The notes: generated by a model from the sequence alone, not told the origin. Positions 50,771 to 62,522 are shown, numbered from the stretch's first letter. The stretch: 64,000 nt of DNA from Cyathus striatus (GCA_025738555.1 JAOVFP010000016.1:2790001-2854000), one strand, 5' to 3'. Numbers and translations are program-made.

Positions 50771-51056
50771 CTGTACTATTATGACCAAGTGTTCATGTGT
50801 TTTTAGCATGACAGCCACAATCAGTTGGACCTAGTGTTCATAGTTCCATGTGATGCATGACAGATGTGTTATCTGTTCACACCTAACAACTGTTCAAGCA
50901 CGCTGACAGGCACCAATTTTTTCAGTTACTTACCCTTTTGTAAGTCTTGTTGTACCTCCTGTTCAAGTACCTCTGTGATGCGTGACAAACCTGGGATCTG
51001 TTCAAGTTCATCGCCCTTTGTGATGCATGACTGAACACTTGGTCATAATGGTACAG
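50771..51056. mobile_element. Mariner-like MITE (286 bp) with TA target duplication
   Basis: The inverted ends are CTGTACTATTATGACCAAG on the left and its counterpart CTTGGTCATAATGGTACAG on the right, about 25 bp with one mismatch. They are flanked by TA at 50769-50770 and 51057-51058. Tc1/mariner elements duplicate TA. Short size and lack of coding make it a MITE. The interior repeats a tgtgatgc(a/g)tgaca motif three to four times. Confidence 0.82.
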
Positions 51057-51058
51057 TA

Positions 51059-53846
51059 TACCTAAGTCTAATCAACTTAAGAGCTTGTGAATAGATAGTC
51101 TTGGCTACCCATCTGCTGATGCCAGTACAAATCCTAATAAGGATTTCCCAGCATCAGTGTCTGGGATAAAACCAACAACTTTAGCAGGGGTATGCATTTG
51201 GTGTCCTTGGGCTTCTCTGACACTTCTCTGATGCTTGTCTGCACACATTTTTGTGTATTAGTAATGTAATTAATTAGTCAGCATCACAATATGATAATCT
51301 TGTCTGCATTGTATCATCATGCATGTTGCATGCACATCCATTGTTAACCCATTCCTAATCCATTCCTCTTGCTCTTTGCATCGTACCCTTATTCTCATCT
51401 AGTTTAATATCTACCAATTGTAATATTTAACATATCAAACAATGATAATATTGAGTCATGGCCTCCTAACATCAGGAAAACACATAGAACTTTAAGGTGT
51501 CTTTAGAGGTCTTTCAAAATACACAAAAGACGAAAAATACTTATATAGATGCTAAAGTGCAAAGACATCAATGTCTTTCCAATGCTAGGTCAATTTTCTT
51601 TAAAAGCAGCAGGTATGTCTTTTAAGGTATTTCTGTCTTTCCAAATACTGTGAAAGACATCAGCAATTTTAGATGTTCTCTGCTTAGATTATATATGTAT
51701 GGCTTTCTCTTGTACAAGATACAGAGAAATAAAACATATTATTGTGGGGTGCTACATCCAAAACACTATGTATGTTTTATCAACAGTGAAATATTGACTT
51801 TATCTCAACTCCCACTCTGCCACCACTAGCCCTTTCATCAACATCCATTACCTATAGCTCTTGTGTAACCTTGGAGCACATTCAAAACCATTCCAAATGT
51901 TGTTCAAATTGCTTGTCCTAAATGTACAACTCTGAAGTCCAGTGCATGCCTTAAAATAAATGTTGAATACATACCATATCTTCCATACCTCATCAGTCTT
52001 CCAATCCTTATGACAAGAAGCACTCACATTGAAAGCTGACATCTGGGTAAGGATATTAGCAAGAAAGAGTGATCTATAAAAAAGAGTGACCTGAACAATG
52101 ACAACACAGCATGGCATGGCATTGGAAGCATACACTGAGGAAGATACAGGCATCATACAGAGTTCACACTGAGACAGCCAAGATGAACGAGAAAGAAGCC
52201 CATCAGATACTGCTGTAGAGTTAGAGAACAGTCAAATGAGGCAGCTTGTCGCAACAGAGGTGAACACAGAAGCAGCCAGAGAACAGCCAGGCACAGTGAT
52301 AAGAACTTGAACTGTGAAAAAGAATGAAGGGGAATGTTGTTGACACAGGATTTTGAGGGACATCCATGGATGAAGTGGGATGAGGGGCTGGTGAGGGGAG
52401 GAAGAAAGGGGACAAGAGACATTCAGTGCTCAGCAGTTGGATCCGAGAATTTGTTAGAGTGGAGCTTCAAATAATATGGTCTGGACTCTGCTTGACTATG
52501 CTTGACCAAGATGCAACTTAGCCCATGATCAAGCTGGAGGCCTGGGCCATTCTGGGAGTGTTAAGCATGAGCATAAGTATATTAATAAATACAGAAGGGT
52601 ATACAACAACAGTGCATGAGTGTATGCCCCTCCCCAAATCAGTGCTACATACATATCAACATACATATACATGCAAAAGAAAGCAAAAACGCGAACTTTG
52701 AAGAATTTTGAACTTCTGTTGAGAGTTGAGGTGGTATGTACTGCATTCCCACATATTCATATAGAGCTCTCCCAGTTAATGCAACATATGTCGATGCATG
52801 TAAGAATATGCCATACCAAGAATGAGACTCAGAAAAGTGCCAGTTACTATAGCTCATTGTTGTATTGAGCAAATTGTGGCCTTAGACTAGACATTTCAAT
52901 ACTACACAGCTTATTATCATAAAATTATTTACTTTAACCATCCAACATATATCTAACACCATTGACTAAAGTACCCCAATAAAATTAAATACAGAAAATC
53001 ACACAAAGACAGGTTAAATACTACTAAAGACATTCAAATCCAAAGACAAAAATGTGCAAAAGATCCACATGTCTTGCTGATGAAACACAACAAAAGGGCC
53101 AGAATTACTGATGAAATGAGAAATTCAGCCAATGAAAATCTGGAATACATCTTTTGCATATATGCCAAGGGGGTCTGAAATTTTTGCCGAGCCATATCAG
53201 GTTAGGGAGGGACCCCCCTGTCTGGACCTCTTAAAAATTTCCTGGACCTCACTTACAATTTAGTGGAAAATATATGTATATATCATATCTAAGACCTTTG
53301 TACCACCTTTGTATCAAATATAAATGTTTAAAATTACTTATAAGTTGTAGCATGTAACATTACTGTGAATTGCAAGATTTGTACTAGTACTAGCAATTGA
53401 CATATGATCCTGACTTCCAACATAAACCTGCCACAATTCAATAGTGTATTAGCATGAATGTAAGCAAAACTCATGGATGAGGTACACTGTGTGGTATCTA
53501 TACAAGCAAGATATAAGGTGAACATGTGAAGAAGATTTGGGTATAGACAAAGACAAATTACAACAGCACTGTGTGGCTGTATCAATAATTATGACTGAGT
53601 ACTAGACACTGAGTGTAGGTGTAGGTATGACATTCAATAATGAAAGATGCAAGGATTCAACCTACCATTTTTTATGTTTAGGCATGCTACAAGCATTAGT
53701 ATATAGCTTAATGTCTCTTGGAGAGTGGTGTTAGCCAAAATTATCATAAAAATGTAGTGTTTTATGATTGCTGCAATCATAAATAATGATCACCTTCATG
53801 ATTATGCATTTTGAGAGCTTATCCACCTATTAATACTAAATCTAAT
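51059..53846. other. AT-rich non-coding tract, no gene supported (2.8 kb)
   Basis: Open frames are short and without motifs. Near 51480-51660 the motif (a)aagac(at) and its complement gtctttcc recur, and similar words return inverted near 53000-53080, but I could not trace paired ends. A segment near 53205-53255 repeats ctggacct twice. Near 53759-53781 is a palindrome with 11-bp arms (TTTATGATTGC-T-GCAATCATAAA). Probably old transposon debris. Confidence 0.45.
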
Positions 53847-54488
53847 GGTGATCATATGTGATCATTGGCTATTTGAAGTGAATATTACTACTGTAGGTCT
53901 ATTGTAATGTGGTGATCATATGTGATCATTGGCTATTTTAAAGTGAATATTACTACTGTAGGTCTATTGTAATGTGGTGATCATATGTGATCATTGGTTA
54001 TTTTAAAGTGAATATTACTACTGTAGGTCTATTGTAATGTGGTGATCATATGTGATCATTGGCTATTTTAAAGTGAATATTACTACTGTAGGTCTATTGT
54101 AATGTGGTGATCATATGTGATCATTGGCTATTTTAAAGTGAATATTACTACTGTAGGTCTATTGTAATGTGGTGATCATATGTGATCATTGGCTATTTTG
54201 AAGTGAATATTACTACTGTAGGTCCATTGTAATATGGTGATCATATATGATCATTGACTTATTTTGAATTGAATATTACTACTGTAGGTCCATTGTAATA
54301 TGGTGATCATATGTAATCATTAGCTATTTGAAGTGAATATTACTATATCATATGTAATGCTATTTTAGTGATCATATGGTGATCATATGATCATTGACTT
54401 ATTTTGAATTGAATATTACTACTGTAGGTCCATTGTAATATGGTGATCATATGTAATCATTAGCTATTTGAAGTGAATATTACTATAT
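53847..54488. repeat. About ten-copy tandem array of a 65-bp unit with paired TGATCA boxes
   Basis: Unit starts at 53847, 53911, 53976, 54041, 54106, 54171, 54236 and 54302, plus two less regular copies up to 54488. Spacing is 64-66 bp. Each unit holds TGATCATATGTGATCA (two TGATCA boxes four bases apart), then an AT-rich part and ctactgtaggt(c/t). The last about 100 bp (54389-54488) repeats 54250-54349 exactly or nearly so. The array's distal end is also found inverted at 61770-61670, so it is the arm of the inverted-repeat element described at 53847-61770. Confidence 0.92.
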
Positions 54489-55239
54489 GGCAAGTCTCGC
54501 TTGGAGGGAACCGAGAGAGAGAATATAGTCTTCGACTCAAGCAGGAAGGTGGCACGTGACCAACCTTTTTCCCGTACCACCATCCTGTGCGGCAAGGACG
54601 AAGGTCCATAATCCCGCTCGCGCACAGGTTCCCTCAACGTTTTCATCTTTAAAACACATATACAACATACTTGCTTGCTTTTGGCTATCGTACTACTCCT
54701 TTATGGCGCGAATGGAGACACAAACCGAGGATACACGTGGCATGGACACAGAAGCGGAGTACTTGAGCCTGCTCGAACTTGGCACATGGAAGTACACGCT
54801 ATATGATCACGAAAGCACACAGGAAACGGAGGATGGTACAAGATAATAAGTACAGCGGCAGGAAGGAGGTTGACAAATCAAAGAGCAAACACATACACGA
54901 GGTATGCAAAGGCATTTGAAGGAAGACAGGCTGGGATTATGGCAGAAGGAGACAAGGACCTGGTACGAACACTGCTAAATCAAGAGGCCAGACTCTGACA
55001 CCGTACACATTCACTGCTGAGCATGACAGTTGGCTGGCTGAGGTGTCTCACTTAGTGAAAGAGGACATGGAGATGAAAGCGCTGCGAACTTGCGGCACAC
55101 CAGGCAAACCTAGTAGGACCAATATATATGCAGGTGGCATATGGTTGTTACCAAGCAGATGAAAGGTGTATGACAGGCATTGATGGTGGCACATCTGGCA
55201 AACTGGTCACTTGTACTACAGTACCTTACAACTGGTGAC
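54489..55239 (+). other. Left part of the insertion, unassigned
   Basis: A short open frame from ATG 54703 (MARMETQTEDTRGMDTEAEY, then LELGTWKYTLYDHEST) ends after about 48 codons. No family is recognised. It could be the start of a decayed element gene. A further coding-like fragment (AEGDKDLVRTLLNQEARL, near 54940-54990) is in a different frame. Confidence 0.25.
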
Positions 55240-56020
55240 TATGGCGATGTATCCTGCAGTGATAGAATGTGGCTACGGCTTCGCGCCCAGCGGTTATGGC
55301 CTTGTGCCTTGCGGTTTGGGTGTTGTGCCCTGCGATTATGGCTATGTGTCCCGCGATTATGACTTTGGGCCCTGCGATTATGGCTATGCGCCTTGTGATT
55401 ATGGCTTTACGCCCCGCGATTATGACTTTTGGACCTTGCAGTTTGGGCTTTGTGCCCTGCGATTATGGCTTTACGCCTTGCGATTACAGCTTCGTGCCCC
55501 GCGGTGTGTCTATGGCTTTATGTGTTGTGCTTTGGGGGCATTTCGCCCTGTGATTACTGGCTGGGCACCATGCGGTTATGGCATTGGGCCTTGCGGCTAC
55601 AGTCTTCTACCCTATGGCTATGGTTTCACGTGGTGCGGTTACAGATTTGCGCCTTTACGTTTGGGATCTGCCCCTTGCAGTTATGGCTCTGTCCCCTATG
55701 GCTATGGCTTCGCGCCTTGCGGTTTACAGATTTGCGACCTATGGTTATGGATTTGTGCCCTGTGGTTATGGTTTTGTGTCCTATGGCTATAGCCTTGCAC
55801 CTTTGCGAATACGGATGTGCTCCCTGCGGTTAGAGATTTGTGCCCTAGGGCTGTAGATTTGTGCTCTGCGAATATGAATTTGTGCCCTGTGGCTATCGCT
55901 TTGCGTCGTTCGATATGGGATTTGCACCAGGCTGCAGTCCGTGACTTTGCACTTTATGGTTATGGACTCATGCATACACCTTGTGGCTGTGGCTTCGCGT
56001 CTTGAAGTTTGAGTTTTGGT
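55240..56020. repeat. Degenerate 21-bp minisatellite (heptapeptide-like)
   Basis: About 35 imperfect copies of a unit like TGCGATTATGGCTTTGCGCC. In the best frame (55211-55792) it reads as P-C-(D/G)-Y-G-(F/Y)-(A/V/T) repeats (for example PCDYGYAPCDYGFTPRDY). Phase slips within the array move the motif between frames and no start, signal peptide or intron frame supports a real gene. Most likely a minisatellite, possibly derived from one. Confidence 0.82.
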
Positions 56021-57745
56021 TCCCTGTAGTTGCAGTGACAGTATCTCAGCAGTAGGAGTCCTGCGCCTTGCAGTCAGACCTCTACAACTGTGGTATATCT
56101 AGGTGGCTCAGAAGTATAGTTTCTAACCATGTAGTTTCAGCTCTATATTGTTTGCGATTGACGCTAGTGCTTTTAGCCGTGTGGATACATCTGATTACAT
56201 TACAGTTATGGTGTTATACCTGGCGAGTATGGGATTACGCCGTGGAATTACAGTATTTAATCTTTGTGATTACAGTACGACCTGACTCCGCGACTTAATG
56301 AGTACACCACATGGTGTATTAATACAGGGGATGTGCTTCGCAACCATGGCAATACACCCTACAATGGGTGGTACAGTTAGCGTTTGCAGTGATATGTATT
56401 TATGGTTGCAGTAGTACACTCTACAATTTATTGCGTCTGGTAATTGAGGCAATTAGAATGAGATATATGCAATGATAATATGTATCGAGCATCTGTATCT
56501 TTTAGTATTAGGCCAGGCGACCTGTGTGTGTGACTGGGCAAATAGCACTCCATACTTGGATTCCAGTAATGCACAAATCATAGGTGGGTTGGTTCAGCGA
56601 GCACAAAATTGTGAATTATGATTATGTAAATCAACAGGTGAAGCCCGCATAAGCTACAGGCTAGCCACGGCACTGGCTAGTATAGAACACAAGTACTAGC
56701 ACCACTAGGTTGTCGTACATTTGGGAGTGGCGGATGAATTGGTTATTTGTATCATGCGGAAAGTCCAAACGAACCCCCTCGAAAAAATCAGGATAGCTAG
56801 AAGAAAGACTTCTCAGACTCCCTGGCAACAGTAGGACTAGGATAGACCATAACAGGGTGACCTTGTCCATCATGAAATCTGCATCCGAGTCAAATTGATG
56901 TCAGACTTTACAAAGTCAACTTGAATGCTCGGACACATCACTTCAACTCTTCCTCTAACAAGATGTATTTCACAGCCCACATACAAATTAAATTTGCCCA
57001 GTGGTAGAGATTTGGCATTACAATATTCTAAATATTAAGAATATAAGTAATATAATCTCAGCGTCGCGATAGATAGCGATGACTATTGTATTGCATTACC
57101 TATAAGTGATACAATCTACATAAGTAATGCCAATAAGTAACATAATATAAGTAAGTCTAATAAAGTCTGCTCACCTCAGCTTTGCAATAGATAGCGATGA
57201 CTGAGGAGAGCACGACTGCTTGCTAAGCTACTTAAATACCAAGTAAGAAAAAAATTTCAATACCGGTTTAAATGTGTTCAGTGGAATAACAAATGCGGCA
57301 TCCCGCCGGCCGAGTGGACATGGCGCATCAGTAGCGCACGGATGGCATAAGCAACCCTTGTATTCCAAAAAGAAAACTTGGAATATAAATAGACATCATC
57401 CTCACTTTTGACCACTATCGCGACATCAAGTAAGAAAGAAAAGTGTAACTTTAAATGAGCACAGACCCAACATAGAGCAAAGTCGAAAAACAGAAGTCGA
57501 GACCTCTACCAAGAGGTCAATCACGCTGAATAGTATACTATTTACATTGAACACAAGGGGCTGAGCAGTGAGAACGATGCAGCTAACCAGTCAGAGAAAT
57601 ATAAGATAATCGAAAATTATATTCTGAGTAGCACAGACACTACTAGTCAAATTTCGAAGCTTAGCCAGATTCCCAGAGAATCAAGATCACACCAGTGCAG
57701 TAAATTGCAGTTCTAGGACGACCATAGCGAAAAATCCTGAAATCG
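56021..57745. other. Insertion interior, no supported gene
   Basis: A minus frame at 56873-56661 begins MMDKVTLLWSILVLLLPGSL, which looks like a signal peptide, then YPDFFEGVRLDFPHDTNN. It stops after 70 codons and I recognise no family, so it may be the first exon of a decayed secreted protein. A 20-base word (atagatagcgatgact with flanks) is repeated at about 57069 and 57190. The rest is AT-rich without coding signal. Confidence 0.3.
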
Positions 57746-58600
57746 TCAGAGAGTTTGGATACTCGATGGCCATCTGGGCCTGTGATCCTTGATCTCAGAA
57801 TAAGAAAGTGTCCAGCGTGAAATGCGATACGTTACCCGCTTCTTCTTCTCTGGCTTTTTGGAGATGTTGGACTCGGGTTTGATAGTGGTAAGGTCAGTGA
57901 CGACATCAAACATCCAGTTGCCGAGGGTAAGAGAGGCGAATGGCGATGTTCTGGTGTTTGAGTTTTGAGGCGACAGTTTCTTCATCCTCTGAATTGCCCT
58001 CCGATTCCCCTTCCCAGTCGATTAAGACGTCTTCGCCAACTTCTCTGGGGACAAAGCTACCAGTGCACTGTTGCGACGCGAGCATCTTCCCGAACTCATA
58101 CTCGTCCTGATCCAAATTGAGAGACAAAGATGAAGCAAGGGAGGAAGAAGAAAAAGCAGCTTTGAGATCTCCACAGTATCCATACTCGATGACATGGCCA
58201 GACTTCATAACGTACATAAAGTCACCCTTGTCGATTGGAGAAAGGTCATGCGTGATGACAATGGTGGTTTTTCCGCAGTACCAGTGCTTGATGGCTTCGA
58301 AGACGAGAATGCGCGAGGTAGCATCAAGTGCTGAAGTCACTTCGTCTGTATAGTGTGGTCAGTAAACATCCAAAGAAAGAAATGCAGATAGAAGAAACAT
58401 ATCGAGGACGAGAACATCATGATTCCATAATCTTGCATGGACACTCTTCAAAAGTTGCCTGTCCACCACTCAGCGACTCACACACACTCACTGCCACCCC
58501 AAACGCTCTCATATCCCTGATGTAAGTCCCTTGGGGGAGATGGATATGAGAATGAGACTACAGCCTGTGAATAGCGTACAGAGTTTTGAGAAGGCGAATG
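57746..58600 (-). pseudogene. Fragment of a STE6-type ABC transporter (second nucleotide-binding domain), broken
   Basis: Read on the minus strand: a damaged signature (SLSGGQ, followed by garbled sequence), RLWNHDVLVLD, then after an intron EVTSALDATSRILVFEAIKH. This includes Walker B and the D-loop, followed by H-loop TTIVITHDLSPID, FMYVMKSGHVIEYGY and a C-terminal tail TLGNWMFDVVTDLT. Upstream parts (Walker A, membrane domains) are missing. The intron donor reads ATATG where GTATG would be expected. A frameshift near 57930 separates NIAIRL from LTLGNW. The family exports lipopeptide pheromone or drugs. This copy cannot make a working transporter. Confidence 0.78.
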
Positions 58601-59217
58601 AGAATGTCTGATTTAAACACAAGCATTGCGGAGCATAAAGCACTGTAAATGTAATTTTCACGGTATCATGCCACTATTAGTACTATCTGCAAGTCAGTTA
58701 ACACTTTACCTAAGCTGTATAGCCATTGTGACAACTTTTGCCCATAAAGCTGGAGAGCAAAGAAAGTTCAAAGATCAGCATATTTAATGAGTATATTAGC
58801 TACAACCGAGTATTGATCACTCAGGAGATAGACACGCGGTTCAATTAAAGTTACAACGCAGACTCTAATATGATACTATACAATACTAGTGACAAGCCAG
58901 ATATTAGTACCAAATCAGGACCAACCGGTGTGGATTCAACAAAGACAGTCTTTCCTAATTTATGGGGTCCGAGCCTTGCCCGTCGCGTCAAGACTTTGTC
59001 AAGACTAATGGATGGGTGTTGGCGCTCGTCTCGGTCTCCCAGGAAGAAAGTTGATCATGATCAAGTTGTGAGGTGCGCACTTCGTGCACACTCTCCCCCA
59101 CACCCCGCGAGCAAGCAATAGGCTACAATTAATATTACTACAAATACATTATTTAGTGATATAAAACAATTTGCAGAGCATAAAATACTCAAAGGAAACC
59201 TGAAGCGCAAGTCAAAG
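58601..59217. other. Right end of the insertion, no gene
   Basis: Mixed AT-rich sequence with one 83-codon plus frame (58870-59121) lacking any motif. The end, GCAAGTCAAAG, abuts the older element's arm at 59218. Confidence 0.4.
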
Positions 59218-59218
59218 A

Positions 59219-59480
59219 TTGTAATGTAGTGATCATATGTGATCATTGACATATTTTGAAATGAAAATTATTACATATTGCTATTGTAGTTCATGTCACA
59301 TTTGTCACAATCTTCCCACATGTCACATATTTCGTGCACTTCACACAATTCCTGTGCATCTCATAATTCCTGCACTCTACATCATTCCCATGCTCTGGAT
59401 AATTCCCATACATTATGATTGTCATGATCTTCTGCATATCACATATTTCCTGCGCTCCACATCATTCCTGCACATCACAA
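59219..59480 (+). repeat. Inner half of the left inverted arm
   Basis: Matches 61440-61672 in reverse complement (gtaatg(t)agtgatcatatg, then attattacatattgctattg, then cacaatcttcccacatgtca). Divergence increases toward the interior, where the two arms carry different numbers of short sub-repeats. Confidence 0.8.
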
Positions 59481-59779
59481 TTGTCACACATTTATGCCTA
59501 TCACATATGTGACATATTTCCAACATGTCATTATTTTTCATGCATGTCAGCTGTCACATTTTTAGCCTATAATATCATGTAGATTATTTTAACTTTTGTT
59601 TATCTTACACAGAGTATAACAATAATAGATATGTGTACTAATTATTGCCTCTTACATATGTGGAGCCAGGGATATGAGGAGGTTTGCAAGGTACCTAAAA
59701 CTTAATGCTAAACAAGGGAAGCCAACCACATGTGCAGTTTCTGGTACATCTGTATCACCATCCAAATTGTCACAGAAGC

Positions 59780-60117
59780 TGTCAGAAGTAACAAGAATAA
59801 AGGAGGGTGGTTGAGAGGATAGAGAGTAATAAAGGAGCAAGGAAGGTGATGAGAGAGCAAATAACTCAGACACAAACACTGACACAAACACAAGATGGGG
59901 AGGAAACTTGTTGACAACTACCAAGTTACAGAGTGTTTATATACTGAAGGTGTTTACCAAAGTCCAACCAAGGTCCATGTAACTAAGGTAACTGACAGCT
60001 GTCAATCTGTCAATCACATATCTGTCAATCAGGTATCTGTCAATCACAGAACTGTCAAGTATGACAGGTGACAAGTGACAGCTGTCAAAGAAGCTGTGCA
60101 ACCCTGAATATCTAATA
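59780..60117. mobile_element. Solo LTR, copy 1 (338 bp, target duplication GAAGC)
   Basis: Begins TGTCAGAAGTAACAAGAAT and ends GAATATCTAATA (the usual final CA has become TA). The 5-bp repeat GAAGC flanks it at 59775-59779 and 60118-60122. It is closely similar over its length to 62717-63068. No internal region or second LTR lies next to it, so it is a recombination remnant. Contains tandem ctgtcaatc words near 59998-60055. Orientation of transcription is not determined. Confidence 0.9.
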
Positions 60118-61439
60118 GAAGCAGATTAAGTATCTGAAACCACAAAGCTAATTATAAAAATCACAGTAAATGAATGTGCAGTTTTAGAATTGAAGGTTGT
60201 AATACAGTATATGACAAATATGATGTTATGGAAGTGTAACAGTAATAAGAAACTAGATTAGATGATGTAGAGTGTATATGTAGTTGGAGTCTTAGTCCTA
60301 TTTAGAGTGTATGATATATTTGGAAATGAGATGGTATGCTATGTTTTACAATCAAGACTAGGACATGATAAAATGACAAAATAATAACCATAATGGTTAG
60401 TCTAGGTATGGAAGATGATGAGGTTATTACAATGGTATTGAACATTATGGAAACATGTACTAACCAGGCAGAGAAGAATATAGAACCTTGCATGCTTAAC
60501 ACATATGAATGGATAGTGTATAGATGTGATTCCACATTACATCAAACTTACACATTACAGCATTTAGATGATTATGATTCTTGCATTGGTCATTGATTAT
60601 ACTAATATCTTCAACACACATTACCAAATCACATAATTGCTTACTTTATATGACTACATGATAGTTGTCTATGTTTTATTGAAATGGGGAGTTAATGAAA
60701 ACTATTTTATTGTGTCTCAAACAGTTTCACTTCTACTCACTCTTTTAGTATTAGTATTCATTCTGATATCTGAAAACCCCATTTTGTACTTCTTTGCACT
60801 TTCTTGCTCAGTTGCTGTTATTTACTTACTTTCTGTTCTTTAGCTTAGTGTTAATTATGACATTGCCTTCTTATCTTGTTCTCTTTACTGAAGGCCCCTT
60901 TGTCCCTTTTCTTCTCTTCTCTAAAATAATGTAATATCATTTCTCTATAGTCATGTGGAACAATGTTATCAACAGGATCAGACCTCATCTGCCAAAAAAG
61001 TATGTGTTAATAATTGACAGTTGACAGATTAATCAATGACTAGTCAATGTAAAAGACTGAATTACATTGCTAAGCAATAAACTGAGAATGAGAATTAAAT
61101 GTTATATCACTCAATACTCTTATTCTTAGATCATGAAAGGTATGGGAACAATTGTCATTGCACACCTGTTGAGACCCCATCAATATTTGATCAACTCATC
61201 TATAGATTAAATGGTGTATAATATGACTACCATTGACTGATTATGCCAACACTATTGTTGATGAATGTGACATGTAAAAGCTTGACAATTGTGACATGCA
61301 AGAAATATATCACATTTGTGACAGCCATAAATACGTGATGATCATGACACATGCTAGAGTGTGATGATTGTGATGCATGCTAAAGCGTGACGATCATGAC
61401 ACATGTAAAGGTGTGACAATCATGACACATGTAAAGTGT

Positions 61440-61770
61440 GACAATCATGATGTGTGTAAAGCGTGACAATCATGATGCACAGGAATTATCCAGAGTGCAG
61501 GAATTATGTAGAGCACAGGAATTATGAGATGCACAGGAATTGTGTGAAGCACATGAAATATGTGACATGTGGGAAGATTGTGACAAATGTGACATGAACT
61601 ACAATAGCAATATGTAATAATTTTCATTTCAAAATATATCAATGATCACATATGATCACCACATTACAATATAGTAATATTCACTTCAAATAGCTAATGA
61701 TCACATATGATCACTATATTACAATGGACCTACAGTAGTAATATTCAATTCAAAATAAGTCAATGATCAT
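61440..61770 (-). repeat. Right inverted arm of the split element
   Basis: Carries two TGATCA-box pairs (near 61650 and 61702) against about ten in the left arm, and further short repeats of gcgtgacaatcatgat and cacaggaattatg inside. Confidence 0.8.
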
Positions 61771-62522
61771 ACCCAGTGAAAAGTCAGTCAAGACTAATTG
61801 AGGAAGAATGAGGGAAAACAAGTGGATTCAAGAAGATCAAGAGTTTTCAAGAAACATCTCATTAACTGGTCACCAGCACTGCGGCACCAACTATGATTAT
61901 TTCTTCGAATTGGCTCATGTTGACAATATCATCCTCTTTCTTCTCTGGTGTATCAAATACTTATTCAGAGTCCAGACTCTTCTCCTCAATTCCTGGTATA
62001 CCATTGTAGTGCATTACCACCTGGTCTGTGCACTGTATTTAACAGTGCATGACACACAACATCTCTTGCTTCCTCCCCACTACCTCCATGCTTCCCTGTC
62101 CCCCCCCTTCCCCTTCCCCTCCTCCCTCTCCTCCCTCCCTCCTTCCCTCCCTCCCTCCTCTTCTTTGTTCCAGGCTGTGACATCACAAGGTTGGTCAGAT
62201 GACCTATTTCAGATGTAGATATTCAATCCACTGCACACTAGTCCATTTTCAAAGCAGCATACAGGTCAAGCTACTCCACCCAAAGGCCTCAAACCCTATC
62301 AACAACAGTAACTGGAAGGATCATCTCAGGAAACAAAGAGTATGTGATACTGAACTATTCTTGTTATAAATGAACTTATATATGTTTGTACGACATAGTT
62401 ACTATAACTCAAGAAAGGTGTAGTTCCTCTTGTTGAAGAGTACATCTTCAGTGTGAATGTGACTGTTGTTGTGCTTTATTGAAGGCTTGAAGGACTCATT
62501 CATCTGATCATTCATACTGAAT
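61771..62522. other. Non-coding, with polypyrimidine tract
   Basis: 62098-62163 is a nearly pure C/T run (cccttccc, ctccctcc, ccttccct repeats) on the plus strand. A 136-codon plus frame (61808-62218) covers it but has no motif. Probably flank of older elements. Confidence 0.45.

Larger units (their letters stand above)
54489..59217. mobile_element. 4.7-kb insertion splitting the left arm of the inverted-repeat element
   Basis: Bases either side (…TACTATAT before, TGTAATG after) are contiguous in the other arm (TACTATATTGTAATG at 61670 in reverse complement), so everything between arrived later. AT may be a 2-bp duplication. The insert starts GGCAAGTCTCGCTTGG and ends GCGCAAGTCAAAG, sharing GCAAGTC in direct orientation. 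Base composition is more GC-rich at the left end. It contains a minisatellite and an ABC transporter fragment. What moved it (transposon, capture or other repair event) is not clear. Confidence 0.7.
53847..61770. mobile_element. Interrupted long-inverted-repeat element of unknown superfamily
   Basis: Right arm 61770 down to about 61440, read in reverse complement, matches 54387-54488 and then continues without a break into 59219-59480. The left arm is therefore complete but split by 54489-59217. Original length would be about 3.2 kb. The inner arm has further short repeats around (a)tgattgtcac and (c)acaggaattatg. The interior (59500-61400) contains only small frames (such as 60393-60596 and 60637-60843) that I do not recognise. 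It also holds a solo LTR at 59780-60117. The outer left border and target duplication could not be fixed. Non-autonomous, superfamily unknown. Confidence 0.72.

Noticed and set aside
55211..55792. 193-codon open frame over the 21-bp repeats as a real gene
   Set aside because: It is open only because the repeat lacks stops; several overlapping frames are open for the same reason, and there are no start, splice or signal features.
57300..57360. Stretch ggccgagtggacatggcgc resembles the D-arm of a tRNA-Ser/Leu
   Set aside because: No matching acceptor stem and no B-box (GGTTCGAxxCC) follows, so neither a tRNA nor a tRNA-derived SINE head can be supported.
54470..59225. GCAAGTC direct repeats as the target duplication of the 4.7-kb insertion
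   Set aside because: The reconstructed empty site (TACTATATTGTAATG) does not contain GCAAGTC, so the repeats belong to the insert's ends, not to the target.
61808..62218. 136-codon frame ending in a Ser/Pro-rich tail
   Set aside because: The tail is a C/T simple repeat and the rest has no motif; it is not supported as a gene.
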